Of a DNA stretch of 64,000 nt, positions 1 to 9,243 are shown piece by piece. A model generated the notes under the pieces. That model did not search any database, was not told the DNA's origin, and worked only from the letters and a program-made list of their open reading frames with translations. This DNA is from Kordiimonas lipolytica (GTDB lineage Bacteria > Pseudomonadota > Alphaproteobacteria > Sphingomonadales > Kordiimonadaceae), in NCBI RefSeq assembly GCF_001550065.1, contig NZ_LRUB01000012.1, positions 124,001 to 188,000 of the forward strand. The letters run 5' to 3'. A program made the position numbers and the translations under genes. How positions within the stretch are numbered: the first letter of the stretch is position 1; each line of letters starts with the position of its first letter.

Positions 1-1
1 G

Positions 2-2098
2 GGCACTGACTATGCCCTCCTGCTGTTCCGCGAGTGGACAGACAGGGCCATTGTCCAGATCCACTATGGCGACGGGCACATGATCAGCTATGACGTCGCA
101 GACCCGGGCTTTGACGACTATTGGTCTGTCGGCAATTTCCTGCGTTTTGACGCGCCTGCGCGCACCGCGCCTGTGAGCCACGTTCTGGTTGGGCTTGAAA
201 ATACTGCGTCGATCAGAACTTTCCGGCAGATCAATTTCGTGGCCGCCCAGGACTGGGCAATGTCGGAAACTGACGGGCGGCTTCTGGCGGGGCTGATCAT
301 CGGCATCCTGATGGCTATGCTGTTCTACAACATCACCCTGGCGGCGGTGTTGCGGTTCGATTTTCATGTGCATTACTGCATTTTCGTGTTTGCCGTGGTT
401 CTTTATAACTTCACTGCCTATGGGATGATGTCCCATTTCTTCCCCGGGGCCGTGGGGATCAGTGCGCAGATGAACCTCACGATCCTGACGCTGGGGCTGA
501 TCGGATTTTCCGGGCTGCAGTTCCTTGTCAGCTTCATTGAAAAAGGCATCCTGGGGGACCGTTGGCGCACGTCCGCCCACGTCCTGGCCTATGCCTTCAT
601 GGCCAGCGCCATTCTCTATGCCGCCACCCGCGGCTGGCACACAGACACCATCGACCTGATCTTCAACCTGATGTCCGGCCTTGGCGTGCTGTTCATCCTG
701 GCAACACTGATCAAGTCGCTCATGGCGGGCAGCCGGGCCGCCATTTTCTATGCCGTGGGCTGGCTGCTTCCCATTGTCGGTGTGGCGCTTCGGGTCATGC
801 GCGGGTTCGATGTCATCCCGCATTCTTCGCTGGTGGAATACAGCATGTCGATCGGAATGGCGCTTGAGACAATCGTGCTATCGATCGGTATCGCAGACCG
901 GATCAGCACAATCCGGAAAGACCGGGACGAAGCCAAAGTGGCAGAAGAAAAAGCCCGGGCCGCGAGCCAGGCGAAATCCGATTTTCTGGCCCATATCAGC
1001 CATGAAATCCGCACGCCCATGAATGCTATCATCGGCATGACGGAACTTGTCGCCACCACCGAACTGACAGACAAACAGCGCGACTATGTCGGCAACATCC
1101 AGATTTCCGGCAATGTGCTGATGGCGCTCCTGAATGACATTCTCGACCTCTCGAAGATCGAAGCTGGCAAGGTGGACCTGGAGCATATCCCCTTCAGCCC
1201 CGCAGACATATTCAGGAATGTTCAGGCAATCGCCGCCCCGAAGGCGGAAGAAAAGGGCCTGACCTTCAGCCTTGAAGGCGTGGACGCCTTGCCTGACCAA
1301 CTGGTGGGTGATCCAACACGGCTGAGCCAGATTCTAATCAACCTGTCGAACAATGCCGTCAAATTCACCGAAGAAGGCAGCGTAACCATCAGTGTTGCAG
1401 CGCGGGGCAAACGCGCAGACACACTGACCCTGACCTGCGACGTCAGGGATACCGGCATCGGCATGACGCCAGAGCAGCAGGGGAAGCTCTTCAAGGCCTT
1501 CAACCAGGCGGATGAGACTGTCACCCGCCGCTATGGCGGCACCGGCCTGGGCCTTGCCATCTGCAAGCAGCTCGTGGGCCTGATGGGCGGCAACATTGCG
1601 GTTGAAAGCACGCCGGGCAAGGGAAGCTGTTTCCGTTTCAGCCTACCGTTCACCAAGGTGCCAGAACAGGCAGAAAGCAAGGCAAAGGCTGCCCCGAATG
1701 CGATTGAGAAGGCGCACTATAAGGGCCGGCGCATTCTTGTGGCGGAAGACAATGAGATCAACCAGCTCTTGGCCCGGCGCGCGCTTGAGCCCACAGGGCT
1801 TGAGATCGATATCGCCTCGAACGGCACGGAGGCCTTGAAACTTGCTGACAAGCATGCCTATGACCTGATCTTCATGGACCTCAACATGCCGGATATGGAC
1901 GGCATAACCGTCACCCGCACCATCCGGGAAAAGAATGGCGGCACAGTGGTGCCAATCATTGCCCTGACAGCCAGTGTCGCCGCCAAAGACATCGAAGCCT
2001 GCATCAGCGCAGGCATGAACGACCATGTCTCCAAGCCCTTCAAACCTGACGCGCTGCATCAGGCCCTGTCCCGCTGGCTGCCTGCCGCCAGCCAATAA
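2..2098 (+). CDS. Hybrid sensor histidine kinase with 7TMR-DISM input and receiver domain (5' end outside window)
   Basis: The reading frame is open to the first base of the window, so the 5' end is missing; the in-frame ATG at 80 is internal and is used here for numbering. Visible order: end of a periplasmic DISMED2-like sensor, seven hydrophobic helices (about residues 68-280), a short coiled coil, HisKA with His308 in [13 protein letters not shown], HATPase_c with an N box (NLSNNAVKF), DTGIGM and GGTGLGLAI, then a receiver (about 553-668) with phosphoacceptor Asp600 in [11 protein letters not shown]. By family this is an inner-membrane kinase that binds a ligand, often a carbohydrate, outside the membrane, autophosphorylates on His and passes the phosphate to its own Asp. 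There is no partner response regulator in view and no output domain, so phosphate probably goes on to an HPt protein elsewhere. The signal is unknown. Confidence 0.9.
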   Translation, partial: GTDYALLLFREWTDRAIVQIHYGDGHMISYDVADPGFDDYWSVGNFLRFDAPARTAPVSHVLVGLENTASIRTFRQINFVAAQDWAMSETDGRLLAGLIIGILMAMLFYNITLAAVLRFDFHVHYCIFVFAVVLYNFTAYGMMSHFFPGAVGISAQMNLTILTLGLIGFSGLQFLVSFIEKGILGDRWRTSAHVLAYAFMASAILYAATRGWHTDTIDLIFNLMSGLGVLFILATLIKSLMAGSRAAIFYAVGWLLPIVGVALRVMRGFDVIPHSSLVEYSMSIGMALETIVLSIGIADRISTIRKDRDEAKVAEEKARAASQAKSDFLAHISHEIRTPMNAIIGMTELVATTELTDKQRDYVGNIQISGNVLMALLNDILDLSKIEAGKVDLEHIPFSPADIFRNVQAIAAPKAEEKGLTFSLEGVDALPDQLVGDPTRLSQILINLSNNAVKFTEEGSVTISVAARGKRADTLTLTCDVRDTGIGMTPEQQGKLFKAFNQADETVTRRYGGTGLGLAICKQLVGLMGGNIAVESTPGKGSCFRFSLPFTKVPEQAESKAKAAPNAIEKAHYKGRRILVAEDNEINQLLARRALEPTGLEIDIASNGTEALKLADKHAYDLIFMDLNMPDMDGITVTRTIREKNGGTVVPIIALTASVAAKDIEACISAGMNDHVSKPFKPDALHQALSRWLPAASQ

Positions 2099-2143
2099 AC
2101 CTTTTGCCTGTTTGCCCAGCCGGACCGGGGTGCTAGAACCATC

Positions 2144-2160
2144 CTGACACTTTTTGTCAG
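2144..2160. promoter_or_regulatory. Inverted repeat in front of the WYL regulator
   Basis: CTGACA and TGTCAG form a perfect 6-bp inverted repeat with a 5-base spacer, 24 bases before the likely start of the WYL-domain gene and 46 bases after the kinase stop. Position and size fit an autoregulatory operator. A weak terminator for the kinase is the alternative, but no T-run follows the second arm. Confidence 0.35.
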
Positions 2161-2183
2161 CATGGTGATATAGGGTGGCTGCT

Positions 2184-2882
2184 ATGAAGCGCGCAGACCG
2201 ACTTTTTCAGATCGTGAGTTTCCTGCAGGGCCGCCGCATGGCGGTGACGGCGGAACGCATCGCGGACGAGTTTGATATCTCTGTCCGCACGGTTTACCGC
2301 GACATCCAGGATCTGATCACCACCGGCGTTCCCATCAATGGCGAGGCGGGCGTGGGCTATATGCTCGACAAAAGCTATTACCTGCCGCCCATGACCTTCG
2401 ATGTGGAGGAACTTGAGGTGCTGATGCTGGGGGCCGCGATGGTTTCCAGCTGGACCGACCATGACATGAGCGTCTCCGCCCAGACGCTGATCAGGAAGGT
2501 CAGGAACGCGCTTTCGGAACGCGACCGCGAAACGTTTGAGGGCATCGCGCTGTTCGCCCCACCCTCACGCGCGCGCGTGCCCTGGAACATCAATTTCTCC
2601 GCCATCCGCCGGGCCGTCAGGAAGAAAGAAAAAATCCATCTGGACTATTCGGACGAACAAGACCGGTCGACAGAGCGCACCATCCGGCCGCTGTCTCTCG
2701 TGTTCATGGGTCCGATCTGGATGATGCTGGGCTGGTGTGAACTAAGGCGTGATTTCCGCAATTTCCGGCTGGACCGGATCAAGGAAGCCACCTTCACCGG
2801 CGAGTATTTTGAGGATACGCCAGAGACGTCGCTGCAAACATACCTCGATAGCCTTGGTTACTGCGACGGCCTTAGGCCCTAA
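2184..2882 (+). CDS. YafY-type transcriptional regulator (HTH + WYL domain)
   Basis: A 232-residue DNA-binding protein. The N-terminus (MKRADRLFQIVSFLQ) is a DeoR/HTH_11-type winged helix with recognition segment FDISVRTVYRDIQDL; the C-terminal half (about 130-205) is a WYL domain with IRPLSLVF and the FRNFRLDRI end. The ATG at 2184 is preferred over the in-frame GTG at 2175 because family members start exactly there and AGGGTGG lies just upstream. WYL domains bind ligands or nucleic acid and often tie transcription to stress or small molecules; target genes cannot be told from the sequence. The stop overlaps the stop of the convergent methyltransferase gene by 4 bases, so the two transcripts must overlap. 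Confidence 0.9.
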   Translation: MKRADRLFQIVSFLQGRRMAVTAERIADEFDISVRTVYRDIQDLITTGVPINGEAGVGYMLDKSYYLPPMTFDVEELEVLMLGAAMVSSWTDHDMSVSAQTLIRKVRNALSERDRETFEGIALFAPPSRARVPWNINFSAIRRAVRKKEKIHLDYSDEQDRSTERTIRPLSLVFMGPIWMMLGWCELRRDFRNFRLDRIKEATFTGEYFEDTPETSLQTYLDSLGYCDGLRP

Positions 2883-3496
2883 CTTCGTTTCCGCACCAAA
2901 AAGCAGGCGAAGGCCTGAGTGCTGCCCCATGGGGTGGTGTGTTCCTCGCGGTGTTCCTCCAGAAGCTCATAGCCATCTCCGAGCAACTCCATCAGGCGCG
3001 TGGCATCATATTGCCTGACCGGCAGGCCGCTGCATTTATCCGGCCCACCCAAGGCGAAGGTGGCGATGATGGCATGGCCACCCGGCTTCAGGTGGGCGTC
3101 AAGCACGGCTTTGTATCGGGCGCGCTCCTCCGTATCCGTCAGGAAATGCAGCACCGCCCTGTCGTGCCACAGATCCACTTCACGCCCTAGGTCAAGCTTC
3201 GTCACATCGTTTGTGATAAACCGAACATCCGCCGCCCCTGCGCCAAGGCGTTCGCGTGTGTGCGCCAGTGCGGCATCCGCCACATCAACCAGCGTCAGGT
3301 CGGTGAAACCGCGGTCTAGCAGACGGTCGGCGAGCACGGAAGCCCCCGCCCCTACATCCACAATCGCGGCATCAGACGGCAACTTGAGACCGTCAATGAG
3401 CTTAAGAGACAGGGCAGGGTCAGCCTGATACCAGGACACCGCATTCGGGTTCTTGGTTTCATAAACAGTCTGCCAATGATGTTCGCGTGTTGTCAT
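2879..3496 (-). CDS. Class I SAM-dependent methyltransferase
   Basis: A 205-residue single-domain Rossmann methyltransferase. Motif I is VDVGAGASVL (about residues 46-55), followed by an acidic end of strand 2 (LTLVDVADAAL) and a later FLTDTEERARYKAVLDAH segment typical of the UbiE/Methyltransf_25 group. The N-terminal HHWQTVYETKNPNAVSWYQ signature is seen in small methyltransferases often annotated as tellurite- or thiol-type, but no substrate can be assigned. The gene lies alone between the kor operon terminator and the convergent WYL regulator, sharing a 4-base stop-codon overlap with the latter. Cytoplasmic, since no signal or membrane segment is present. Confidence 0.85.
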   Translation of the reverse strand: MTTREHHWQTVYETKNPNAVSWYQADPALSLKLIDGLKLPSDAAIVDVGAGASVLADRLLDRGFTDLTLVDVADAALAHTRERLGAGAADVRFITNDVTKLDLGREVDLWHDRAVLHFLTDTEERARYKAVLDAHLKPGGHAIIATFALGGPDKCSGLPVRQYDATRLMELLGDGYELLEEHREEHTTPWGSTQAFACFLVRKRS

Positions 3497-3500
3497 GACT

Positions 3501-3537
3501 TACAAAAAGCAAAGCCCGGCCAAAAAGGCCAGGCTTT
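3501..3537 (-). terminator. Rho-independent terminator of korAB
   Basis: Arms 3511-3521 and 3527-3537 form an 11-bp stem with a 5-base loop. Read on the minus strand the single mismatch becomes a U-G wobble, so the stem is unbroken, and a U-rich tail follows (CTTTTTG). It lies 31 bases beyond the korB stop and before the start of the methyltransferase. Confidence 0.85.
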
Positions 3538-3567
3538 TATCTCGTTCCCACAGGTCCGGAGAAACGC

Positions 3568-4593
3568 TTATTTCACTTCCCAGGTTTGGCCCGCATACAT
3601 CAGGTCCTTGAGCGTCGATTTGCCCTTGGCCGCCTTCACCTGCCCCAGCACCGCGTCAGTATAGCAGTGGTCAGCCTGTTTGGCGTAAAGCACACCCATG
3701 GCCACCGGCTCGCCCGGGTTCGCGCCCAGTTCGCCCAGCATCTGCGCCATGCGGCGGTTGGTCTCATCGTGGGTCAGGATATCATCTTCGGTGATGCCGT
3801 TCTCGCCAATCACCACCACTTCAAGGCTGAAGGTATCCAGGTTGAAGCGGATGCCTTTGTTGCCTTCCGCACCGAAGATCATCTTCTCGCCGTGCTCCAG
3901 CAGCAGCTGGCGATCAGGCGCGGCTTTCTTGTCCGTGATATCCGACCAGGCACTGTCGTTATAAACGATACAGTTCTGCAGGATTTCAACAAAGGACGCA
4001 CCGCGGAATTCATGCGCGCGGGTGAACACGCCCGGCATATGCTTCTGCGCGGTATCGACCGTGCGGGCCACAAAATGCGCGCCCGAGCCCAGCGCGAAGC
4101 TGATCGGGTTAAGGGCCGGATCAACCGAGCCCTGCGGCGTGGACGGTGAGCGCGTGCCCACATCTGACGTTGGCGAATATTGCCCTTTCGTCAGGCCGTA
4201 AATCTTGTTGTTGAACAGAAGGATGTTCAGGTTCACATCACGGCGGAGTGCGTGCAGCAAGTGGTTGCCGCCGATCGACAGGCCGTCACCATCACCGGTG
4301 ATCACCCACACGTCCAGGTCTGGGTTCGCGAGCTTGAGGCCCGTCGCAACCGCCGGCGCACGGCCGTGGATTGTGTGGAAGCCGTATGTGTTCATATAGT
4401 ATGGGAAGCGGCTGGAGCAGCCGATGCCCGATACAAACACCGTGTTCTCACGCGTGACGCCCATTTCAGGCAGCGTGCGCTGCATGCATTTAAGGATCGC
4501 ATAGTCACCACAGCCGGGGCACCAGCGCACTTCCTGGTCGCTGGTGAAATCCTTGATGGTGAGCTTCTCTTTAGGGGTGCTGAGGTCGTTCAT
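3568..4593 (-). CDS. korB: 2-oxoacid:ferredoxin oxidoreductase, beta subunit
   Basis: A 341-residue TPP-binding subunit. It catalyses oxidative decarboxylation of a 2-oxoacid (2-oxoglutarate is most likely for this architecture) to the acyl-CoA with reduction of ferredoxin, together with the alpha subunit encoded upstream. Four cysteines expected to hold the [4Fe-4S] cluster are visible: Cys25 and Cys28 in WCPGCGDY, the one in GIGCSSRF and the one in LQNCIVYND. The TPP/Mg motif is GDGDGLSIGGNH followed by LFNNKIYGLTKGQYS. korA ends 11 bases upstream, so they are co-transcribed, and a terminator follows. Substrate choice between 2-oxoglutarate and pyruvate is inference; the fused gamma-alpha partner is the usual KorA form. 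Confidence 0.93.
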   Translation of the reverse strand: MNDLSTPKEKLTIKDFTSDQEVRWCPGCGDYAILKCMQRTLPEMGVTRENTVFVSGIGCSSRFPYYMNTYGFHTIHGRAPAVATGLKLANPDLDVWVITGDGDGLSIGGNHLLHALRRDVNLNILLFNNKIYGLTKGQYSPTSDVGTRSPSTPQGSVDPALNPISFALGSGAHFVARTVDTAQKHMPGVFTRAHEFRGASFVEILQNCIVYNDSAWSDITDKKAAPDRQLLLEHGEKMIFGAEGNKGIRFNLDTFSLEVVVIGENGITEDDILTHDETNRRMAQMLGELGANPGEPVAMGVLYAKQADHCYTDAVLGQVKAAKGKSTLKDLMYAGQTWEVK

Positions 4594-4604
4594 GGCACCT
4601 GCTC

Positions 4605-6455
4605 CTAAACTGCCAGTTCAGCGCGGATCGCATCCAGGACTTCCTGGATTTTGAACGGCTGACCGGAAACTTTATTGAACGGCTTGGCATCGATCAGAAA
4701 CTTGTCGCGCAAGACGGTCTTCAACTGGCCCGCATTCATTTCCGGCACCAGAACCTTATCATACCCCTTCAGAAGGGCTTCAAGGTTGGTCGGGAACGGG
4801 CTGATGTAACGGATATGAATGTGGCTGACATTCAGGCCTTCTGCGCGCGCGCATTTCACGGCCTCGGAAATCGGGCCATAGGTCGAGCCCCAGCCCACAA
4901 CCGCAAGCGTGCCGCTTTCCTCACCCTGGTCCACATCCTGAAGCGGAATGTCGTTCGCGATGCCATTGATCTTGGCGGCGCGAAGGTCCGTCATCTTCTG
5001 GTGGTTTTCCGGGTCATAGGAAATATGGCCTGACTTATAGTCTTTCTCGATCCCGCCGATGCGGTGCTCGGTGCCCGGCGTGCCCGGTTTCGGCCAGTGG
5101 CGCGCCAGCGTCGTCTCATCGCGCACGAACGGGCTGAATTCCTCTTCGCCTTCAGGCGCTTTGGCGAACTCGACCTTGAACGGCTCCAGCGCATCCAGAT
5201 CAGGCAGCTTCCATGGCTCTGCCGCGTTGGCGATAAAGCCGTCGGTCAGCAGCATCACAGGCGTCATGTACTTGACAGCCAGACGGCAGGCCTCAATGGC
5301 CACTTCGAAACAGTCGCCGGGTGAGCGGGTGGCGATCACCGGCATCGGCGCGTCACCGTTGCGGCCATAAACGGCCTGATACAGGTCAGACTGCTCTGTC
5401 TTGGTTGGCAGGCCGGTAGACGGGCCGCCACGCTGGCTGTTGATCACAACAACCGGCAGTTCCGTGGAAATCGCAAGGCCAAGTGCCTCACCCTTCAGGG
5501 CAATGCCCGGGCCGGAGGAGCTGGTAACACCCAAAGCCCCGCCATAGGAGGCGCCAATGGCAGCACAGATGGCGGCGATCTCGTCTTCCGCCTGGAAGGT
5601 CACGATGCCCTGCTCTTTCATGGTGGAAAGCGCATGCAAAATAGGTGACGCAGGCGTGATCGGGTATGAGCCCAGAACGATATCAAGGCCAGCAAGCTCA
5701 CCGCCCGCGGCAATGCCCCAGCTAAGCGCCTGGCTGCCGGTTACGGTTTTATAGGTGCCTGGCTCGCTGTGCACAGTGCCAATCTGATAGCGCTTGAAGG
5801 CGGCCGAAAGCTCCGCGGTCTCACCAAAGGCGTGACCGGCATTGAGCGCTGCAACGTTGGCGGCGGCCACGTCCGGCAGCTTGGCGAATTTCTTCTCAAG
5901 CCAGCTGATCACAGGCTCGCGCTTGCGGCTGAACATCCAAAGCATCAGCCCCAGCGTCCACATATTCTTACACCTGAGCGCTTCCTTGTTCCCCAGGCCG
6001 ATGTCCTTGACCGCCTCAAGCGTCATCTTGGAGATATCAAGCTCGATCACCTGATAGGCATCAAGCTCGTGGGAGCCGATCGGGCTATCTTCATAGCCGG
6101 CCTTCTGCAGGTTCCGCTTGTTGAAGGTGCCAGTATCGACAACCAAAAGGCCGCCGGGCCGAAGTGTCTTCAGGTTCACCTTCAGGGCTGCCGGGTTCAT
6201 GGCCACCAGAACGTCCGGGCGGTCGCCCACGGTCTTGATCGCCTTGGCGCCGAAGTTGATCTGGAAGGCCGACACGCCGAAGGTGGTGCCAACGGGCGCG
6301 CGGATTTCAGCCGGGAAGTCCGGGAAGGTGGAAAGGTCGCTGCCCGAAAGCGCGGTGGATGATGTGAACTGGCTGCCGGTAAGCTGCATACCGTCACCGC
6401 TGTCGCCCGCGAAACGGACAACCGCAGATTCCAGAACCTGAACGTCAGAAGTCAT
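4605..6455 (-). CDS. korA: 2-oxoacid:ferredoxin oxidoreductase, alpha subunit (gamma-alpha fusion)
   Basis: A 616-residue subunit that joins the CoA-binding gamma domain (about 1-195, starting VVRFAGDSGDGMQLTG) to the pyrimidine-binding alpha domain (about 230-600, with LGSYPITPASPILH and TSSSGPGIALKGEALG). This fused layout is typical of two-subunit 2-oxoglutarate:ferredoxin oxidoreductases in aerobic bacteria. The enzyme is cytoplasmic and needs ferredoxin; no ferredoxin gene is in view. First gene of the korAB operon; the 182-base upstream gap to the glutathione reductase stop must hold its promoter. In an aerobe this enzyme may replace or supplement 2-oxoglutarate dehydrogenase; whether the latter also exists cannot be seen here. 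Confidence 0.93.
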   Translation of the reverse strand: MTSDVQVLESAVVRFAGDSGDGMQLTGSQFTSSTALSGSDLSTFPDFPAEIRAPVGTTFGVSAFQINFGAKAIKTVGDRPDVLVAMNPAALKVNLKTLRPGGLLVVDTGTFNKRNLQKAGYEDSPIGSHELDAYQVIELDISKMTLEAVKDIGLGNKEALRCKNMWTLGLMLWMFSRKREPVISWLEKKFAKLPDVAAANVAALNAGHAFGETAELSAAFKRYQIGTVHSEPGTYKTVTGSQALSWGIAAGGELAGLDIVLGSYPITPASPILHALSTMKEQGIVTFQAEDEIAAICAAIGASYGGALGVTSSSGPGIALKGEALGLAISTELPVVVINSQRGGPSTGLPTKTEQSDLYQAVYGRNGDAPMPVIATRSPGDCFEVAIEACRLAVKYMTPVMLLTDGFIANAAEPWKLPDLDALEPFKVEFAKAPEGEEEFSPFVRDETTLARHWPKPGTPGTEHRIGGIEKDYKSGHISYDPENHQKMTDLRAAKINGIANDIPLQDVDQGEESGTLAVVGWGSTYGPISEAVKCARAEGLNVSHIHIRYISPFPTNLEALLKGYDKVLVPEMNAGQLKTVLRDKFLIDAKPFNKVSGQPFKIQEVLDAIRAELAV

Positions 6456-6595
6456 CTAACTTAATTCCTCTGTCACGCAGACCTTCGCTTATTTTGGCCC
6501 GCTGTCAATGCTCACATATATATGCGCGCAACCATTACACCGCATCAAGCCCTAAGGCGACGTAAATTTTCTATCATCAGGGTGAAATCGATCTA

Positions 6596-6617
6596 TTGTG
6601 AGAATTTCATTCTACAA
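6596..6617. promoter_or_regulatory. Imperfect inverted repeat upstream of korA
   Basis: AGAAT-ttc-ATTCT is flanked by TTGT and ACAA (one extra G on the left), giving a nearly symmetrical 22-base element in the 182-base gap between the glutathione reductase stop and korA. It is AT-rich and could be an operator or part of a weak end signal for gor. No regulator is assigned. Confidence 0.3.
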
Positions 6618-6637
6618 TAATTTCAAAAACAACCTGA

Positions 6638-7990
6638 TCAATCTGCCCTTGGCGTCCGCATCAGGACAAATTCTTCCGCACTGGATGGATGTACCGCAAC
6701 CGTGGCGTCGAACTGGGCTTTTGTCAGCCCTGCCTTCACGGCGATTCCGACACCCTGGATGATCTCGGCGGCATCCATGCCAATCATGTGCGCACCAACC
6801 ACTTTGTCGCTCTCTTTGTCAACGATCAATTTGGTATAGGCGCGTTCTGACGCACCGCCCAAAGTATGCTTCATCGGGCGGAAGTCTGACTCATATATGT
6901 CGATTTCGCCAAAAGTCTCGCGCGCCTCGGCCTCAGACATGCCCACGGTGCCAATCGGTGGCTGGCTGAAAACGGCGGAAGGAATGGCGTCATGCTCCGG
7001 CGATGTGGGTGTATTGCCGTACAGCGTCAGCGCAAAGGCATGGCCCTCCTTGATGGCCACCGGCGTCAGTTGAACGCGGTCGGTCACATCACCCACGGCA
7101 TAGATGCTGTCCACATTGGTCTTGCCGTAAGCATCCACTTTAACGGCACCTGAGGCATCCAGTTCAACGCCTGCTGTGTCGAGTCCCAGCCCCTTGGTGT
7201 TGGGCACCCGGCCCGTGGCATACATGACAGCATCAGCATCCAGCGTGCTGCCGTCCGTGAGCGTCAGGCGCACGCCGTCGTCTGTTTTCTCAATGTTCGT
7301 GACATTGGTGTTGGTGCGCAGGTCAACGCCCTTTTTGCGCATCTCGTCGGCGAGGCGGCTCCGCAGGTCGTCATCAAAACCGCGCAGAATCTGCTCGCTG
7401 CGGTAAAGCTGCGTGACCTCCGCGCCCATGCCATGAAAGATGCCCGCGAACTCAACAGCGATATAGCCACCACCCACAATGACGATACGCTTAGGAAATT
7501 TTTCCAAATGAAGAGCTTCATTGGATGTGATGGCGTGCTCGATACCGGGCACATCCGGCATCTGCGGCCAACCACCCACTGCCACCAGAATGGTTTTGGC
7601 AGTGTAGGTCTTGTCACCCACGCGAACCTCGTTCGGCCCGGTGACGACTGCACGCCCATCAATGATTTCCACGCCCGCGCCCTTTAGCGTCTGGATATAG
7701 AGCCCGTTCAGCCTGTCGATCTCAGCGTCCTTCCTGGCAATCAGGGTGTTCCAGTCAAAACTGGTGTCGCCGACCGTCCAGCCAAAGCCTTTGGCTGTTT
7801 CGAAATCCTCAGAGAAATGGGAAGCATAGACCAGAAGCTTTTTGGGAACGCAGCCACGGATCACGCAGGTGCCGCCCACGCGGAACTCTTCCGCCACAGC
7901 AACGCGCGCACCTAAGCCCGACGCGATACGGCTGGCGCGCACACCGCCCGAGCCTGCGCCAATTACAAAAAGATCATAGTCGAATGTCAT
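6638..7990 (-). CDS. gor: Glutathione-disulfide reductase
   Basis: A 450-residue pyridine nucleotide-disulfide oxidoreductase. FAD motif GAGSGGVRASR (residues 11-21), redox-active pair Cys42/Cys47 in GGTCVIRGCVPKKLL, NADPH-type second Rossmann motif GGGYIAVEFAG followed by basic YRSEQILRGF, and the C-terminal HPSSAEEFV with the catalytic His. It reduces GSSG with NADPH in the cytoplasm. The start is the ATG at 7990, behind GGAGG with a 6-base spacer and exactly at the family N-terminus (MTFDYDLFVIGAG); an open frame reaches 8077 but adds nothing family-like. The NADPH could come from the Zwf encoded in this window. Trypanothione and mercuric reductases are excluded by the overall motif set. 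Confidence 0.93.
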   Translation of the reverse strand: MTFDYDLFVIGAGSGGVRASRIASGLGARVAVAEEFRVGGTCVIRGCVPKKLLVYASHFSEDFETAKGFGWTVGDTSFDWNTLIARKDAEIDRLNGLYIQTLKGAGVEIIDGRAVVTGPNEVRVGDKTYTAKTILVAVGGWPQMPDVPGIEHAITSNEALHLEKFPKRIVIVGGGYIAVEFAGIFHGMGAEVTQLYRSEQILRGFDDDLRSRLADEMRKKGVDLRTNTNVTNIEKTDDGVRLTLTDGSTLDADAVMYATGRVPNTKGLGLDTAGVELDASGAVKVDAYGKTNVDSIYAVGDVTDRVQLTPVAIKEGHAFALTLYGNTPTSPEHDAIPSAVFSQPPIGTVGMSEAEARETFGEIDIYESDFRPMKHTLGGASERAYTKLIVDKESDKVVGAHMIGMDAAEIIQGVGIAVKAGLTKAQFDATVAVHPSSAEEFVLMRTPRAD

Positions 7991-8148
7991 AAATGCCTCC
8001 GGCCCAAAGGGGCCCAAACTGAAATCATGTTCTGGCAATATGGGCACCCACTCGGAGAATCCAAGGCAAAGCGCCAACGCGGGGCATCACAATAATATGA
8101 TCGGGCTCAAGGTCCAGCCCTGATTGACCAGAGAAAGCAGGAAGAAAG

Positions 8149-9012
8149 TTATTCCACCAACTCCAGAGACAGAGCGACGTCTTCAAGCTGCTTGAAATCG
8201 GAAACCTCAGCCTTCAGGAACCGCCCGGCCCTGACAGAGCTCAGGACAGCGGCATGGCTTTCATTGGCGGGATCAAGGCTGAGAAATGCGGCCACAAGCT
8301 GATCCTGCCTCGCGGCGGGCATGTCGCGCTGCACCGCCCAGACATAGTCGGCATAGGGCGGCGTTTCCCAAACAACACGAGTCTTTCCTTCACGTAGGCG
8401 GCCATCCGCCAGCATCTGTCGGTAAATCAGGGAGTTTGCAGCACCCAGCGCCACACGCCCTGCTTCCACATTCTGGATCGTCTTGTCGTGCGCACCGGCA
8501 TATTCCACCCGGCTGAAAAAGTTTTCCGGGTCAATAAATTGCGCCAACAGGAAATGTCGCGGCATCAAATGCCCGGATGTTGACCGCTCGCTGCCGAAGG
8601 AGAAGCTGAGCCCAACAAAATGCTTCAGCTCCGTCCCCACGGTATCAGGGCCTGCAAGAAAAACACTGGTGAACGCCCGGTCCACATCTCGGCTTGCAAG
8701 CGGCACGGCGCCGCTTTGACGATGCGCGTTTACATACGAAAGCCCACCGAAATAAGCCATGTCTATGGCACGGTCAGCAAAGAGGGCCTCAAGCGCCTCA
8801 TAGCTTTTCGGCACTGTGATCTCAAACCGCAGGCCGGTTTCTTTTTCAAGGAATTTAAAAAGCGGCTTATGGCGCGCCATCACTTTCGAGGGCTTTTCAT
8901 CCGGCAGCAGGCCAACACGGATGGTTCCAGGCGATGCTTCTGGCGGCTTGTCACATGCTGCCAGCAATAGGGCCAACACGGCCAGACAAACCAAGGGGAA
9001 AGATCCCAGCAT
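8149..9012 (-). CDS. PhnD-like phosphate/phosphonate-type substrate-binding lipoprotein
   Basis: A 287-residue periplasmic binding protein of the PhnD/phosphite family. The N-terminus has a hydrophobic stretch ending in lipobox LLAAC, so it should be lipid-anchored. Family features: TIRVGLLPDEKPSKV near the start, LFADRAIDMAYFGGLSYV, FGSERSTSGHLMPRHFL and GRVALGAANSLIY. The start is placed at the ATG at 9012, which gives a normal signal peptide; longer starts up to 9093 are open. No ABC permease or ATPase is next to it, so it may act as a stand-alone ligand-sensing protein, as PhnD-like proteins sometimes do beside sensor kinases, or serve a transporter encoded elsewhere. The ligand is not determined. 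Confidence 0.8.
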   Translation of the reverse strand: MLGSFPLVCLAVLALLLAACDKPPEASPGTIRVGLLPDEKPSKVMARHKPLFKFLEKETGLRFEITVPKSYEALEALFADRAIDMAYFGGLSYVNAHRQSGAVPLASRDVDRAFTSVFLAGPDTVGTELKHFVGLSFSFGSERSTSGHLMPRHFLLAQFIDPENFFSRVEYAGAHDKTIQNVEAGRVALGAANSLIYRQMLADGRLREGKTRVVWETPPYADYVWAVQRDMPAARQDQLVAAFLSLDPANESHAAVLSSVRAGRFLKAEVSDFKQLEDVALSLELVE

Positions 9013-9243
9013 GCGCAGAACCACCCTGCCACCCCATGCGACAGTCGGTTCCCCCATCAGGGATAGCCCAGACCTTGTCAATCCATCCTGCATTTGTCAC
9101 CACTTTACTTCTTTTTTACGGCGCAGGACACCCATTGGATTTCCGGCCCAGGCTTGCGCGTTGCGTGCATGTCTCTGCTTTCCCAAACCACAGCTGCGTG
9201 CTATGGGTTGGCCAAACAAAAACAGACAGCAGGAAACAAGATC

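Noticed and set aside
8991..9243. Longer N-termini for the PhnD-like gene (to 9093) and the GNAT gene (from 9094)
   Set aside because: They share the same intergenic DNA, lack family similarity, and the shorter starts give a proper lipoprotein signal and the normal GNAT opening.
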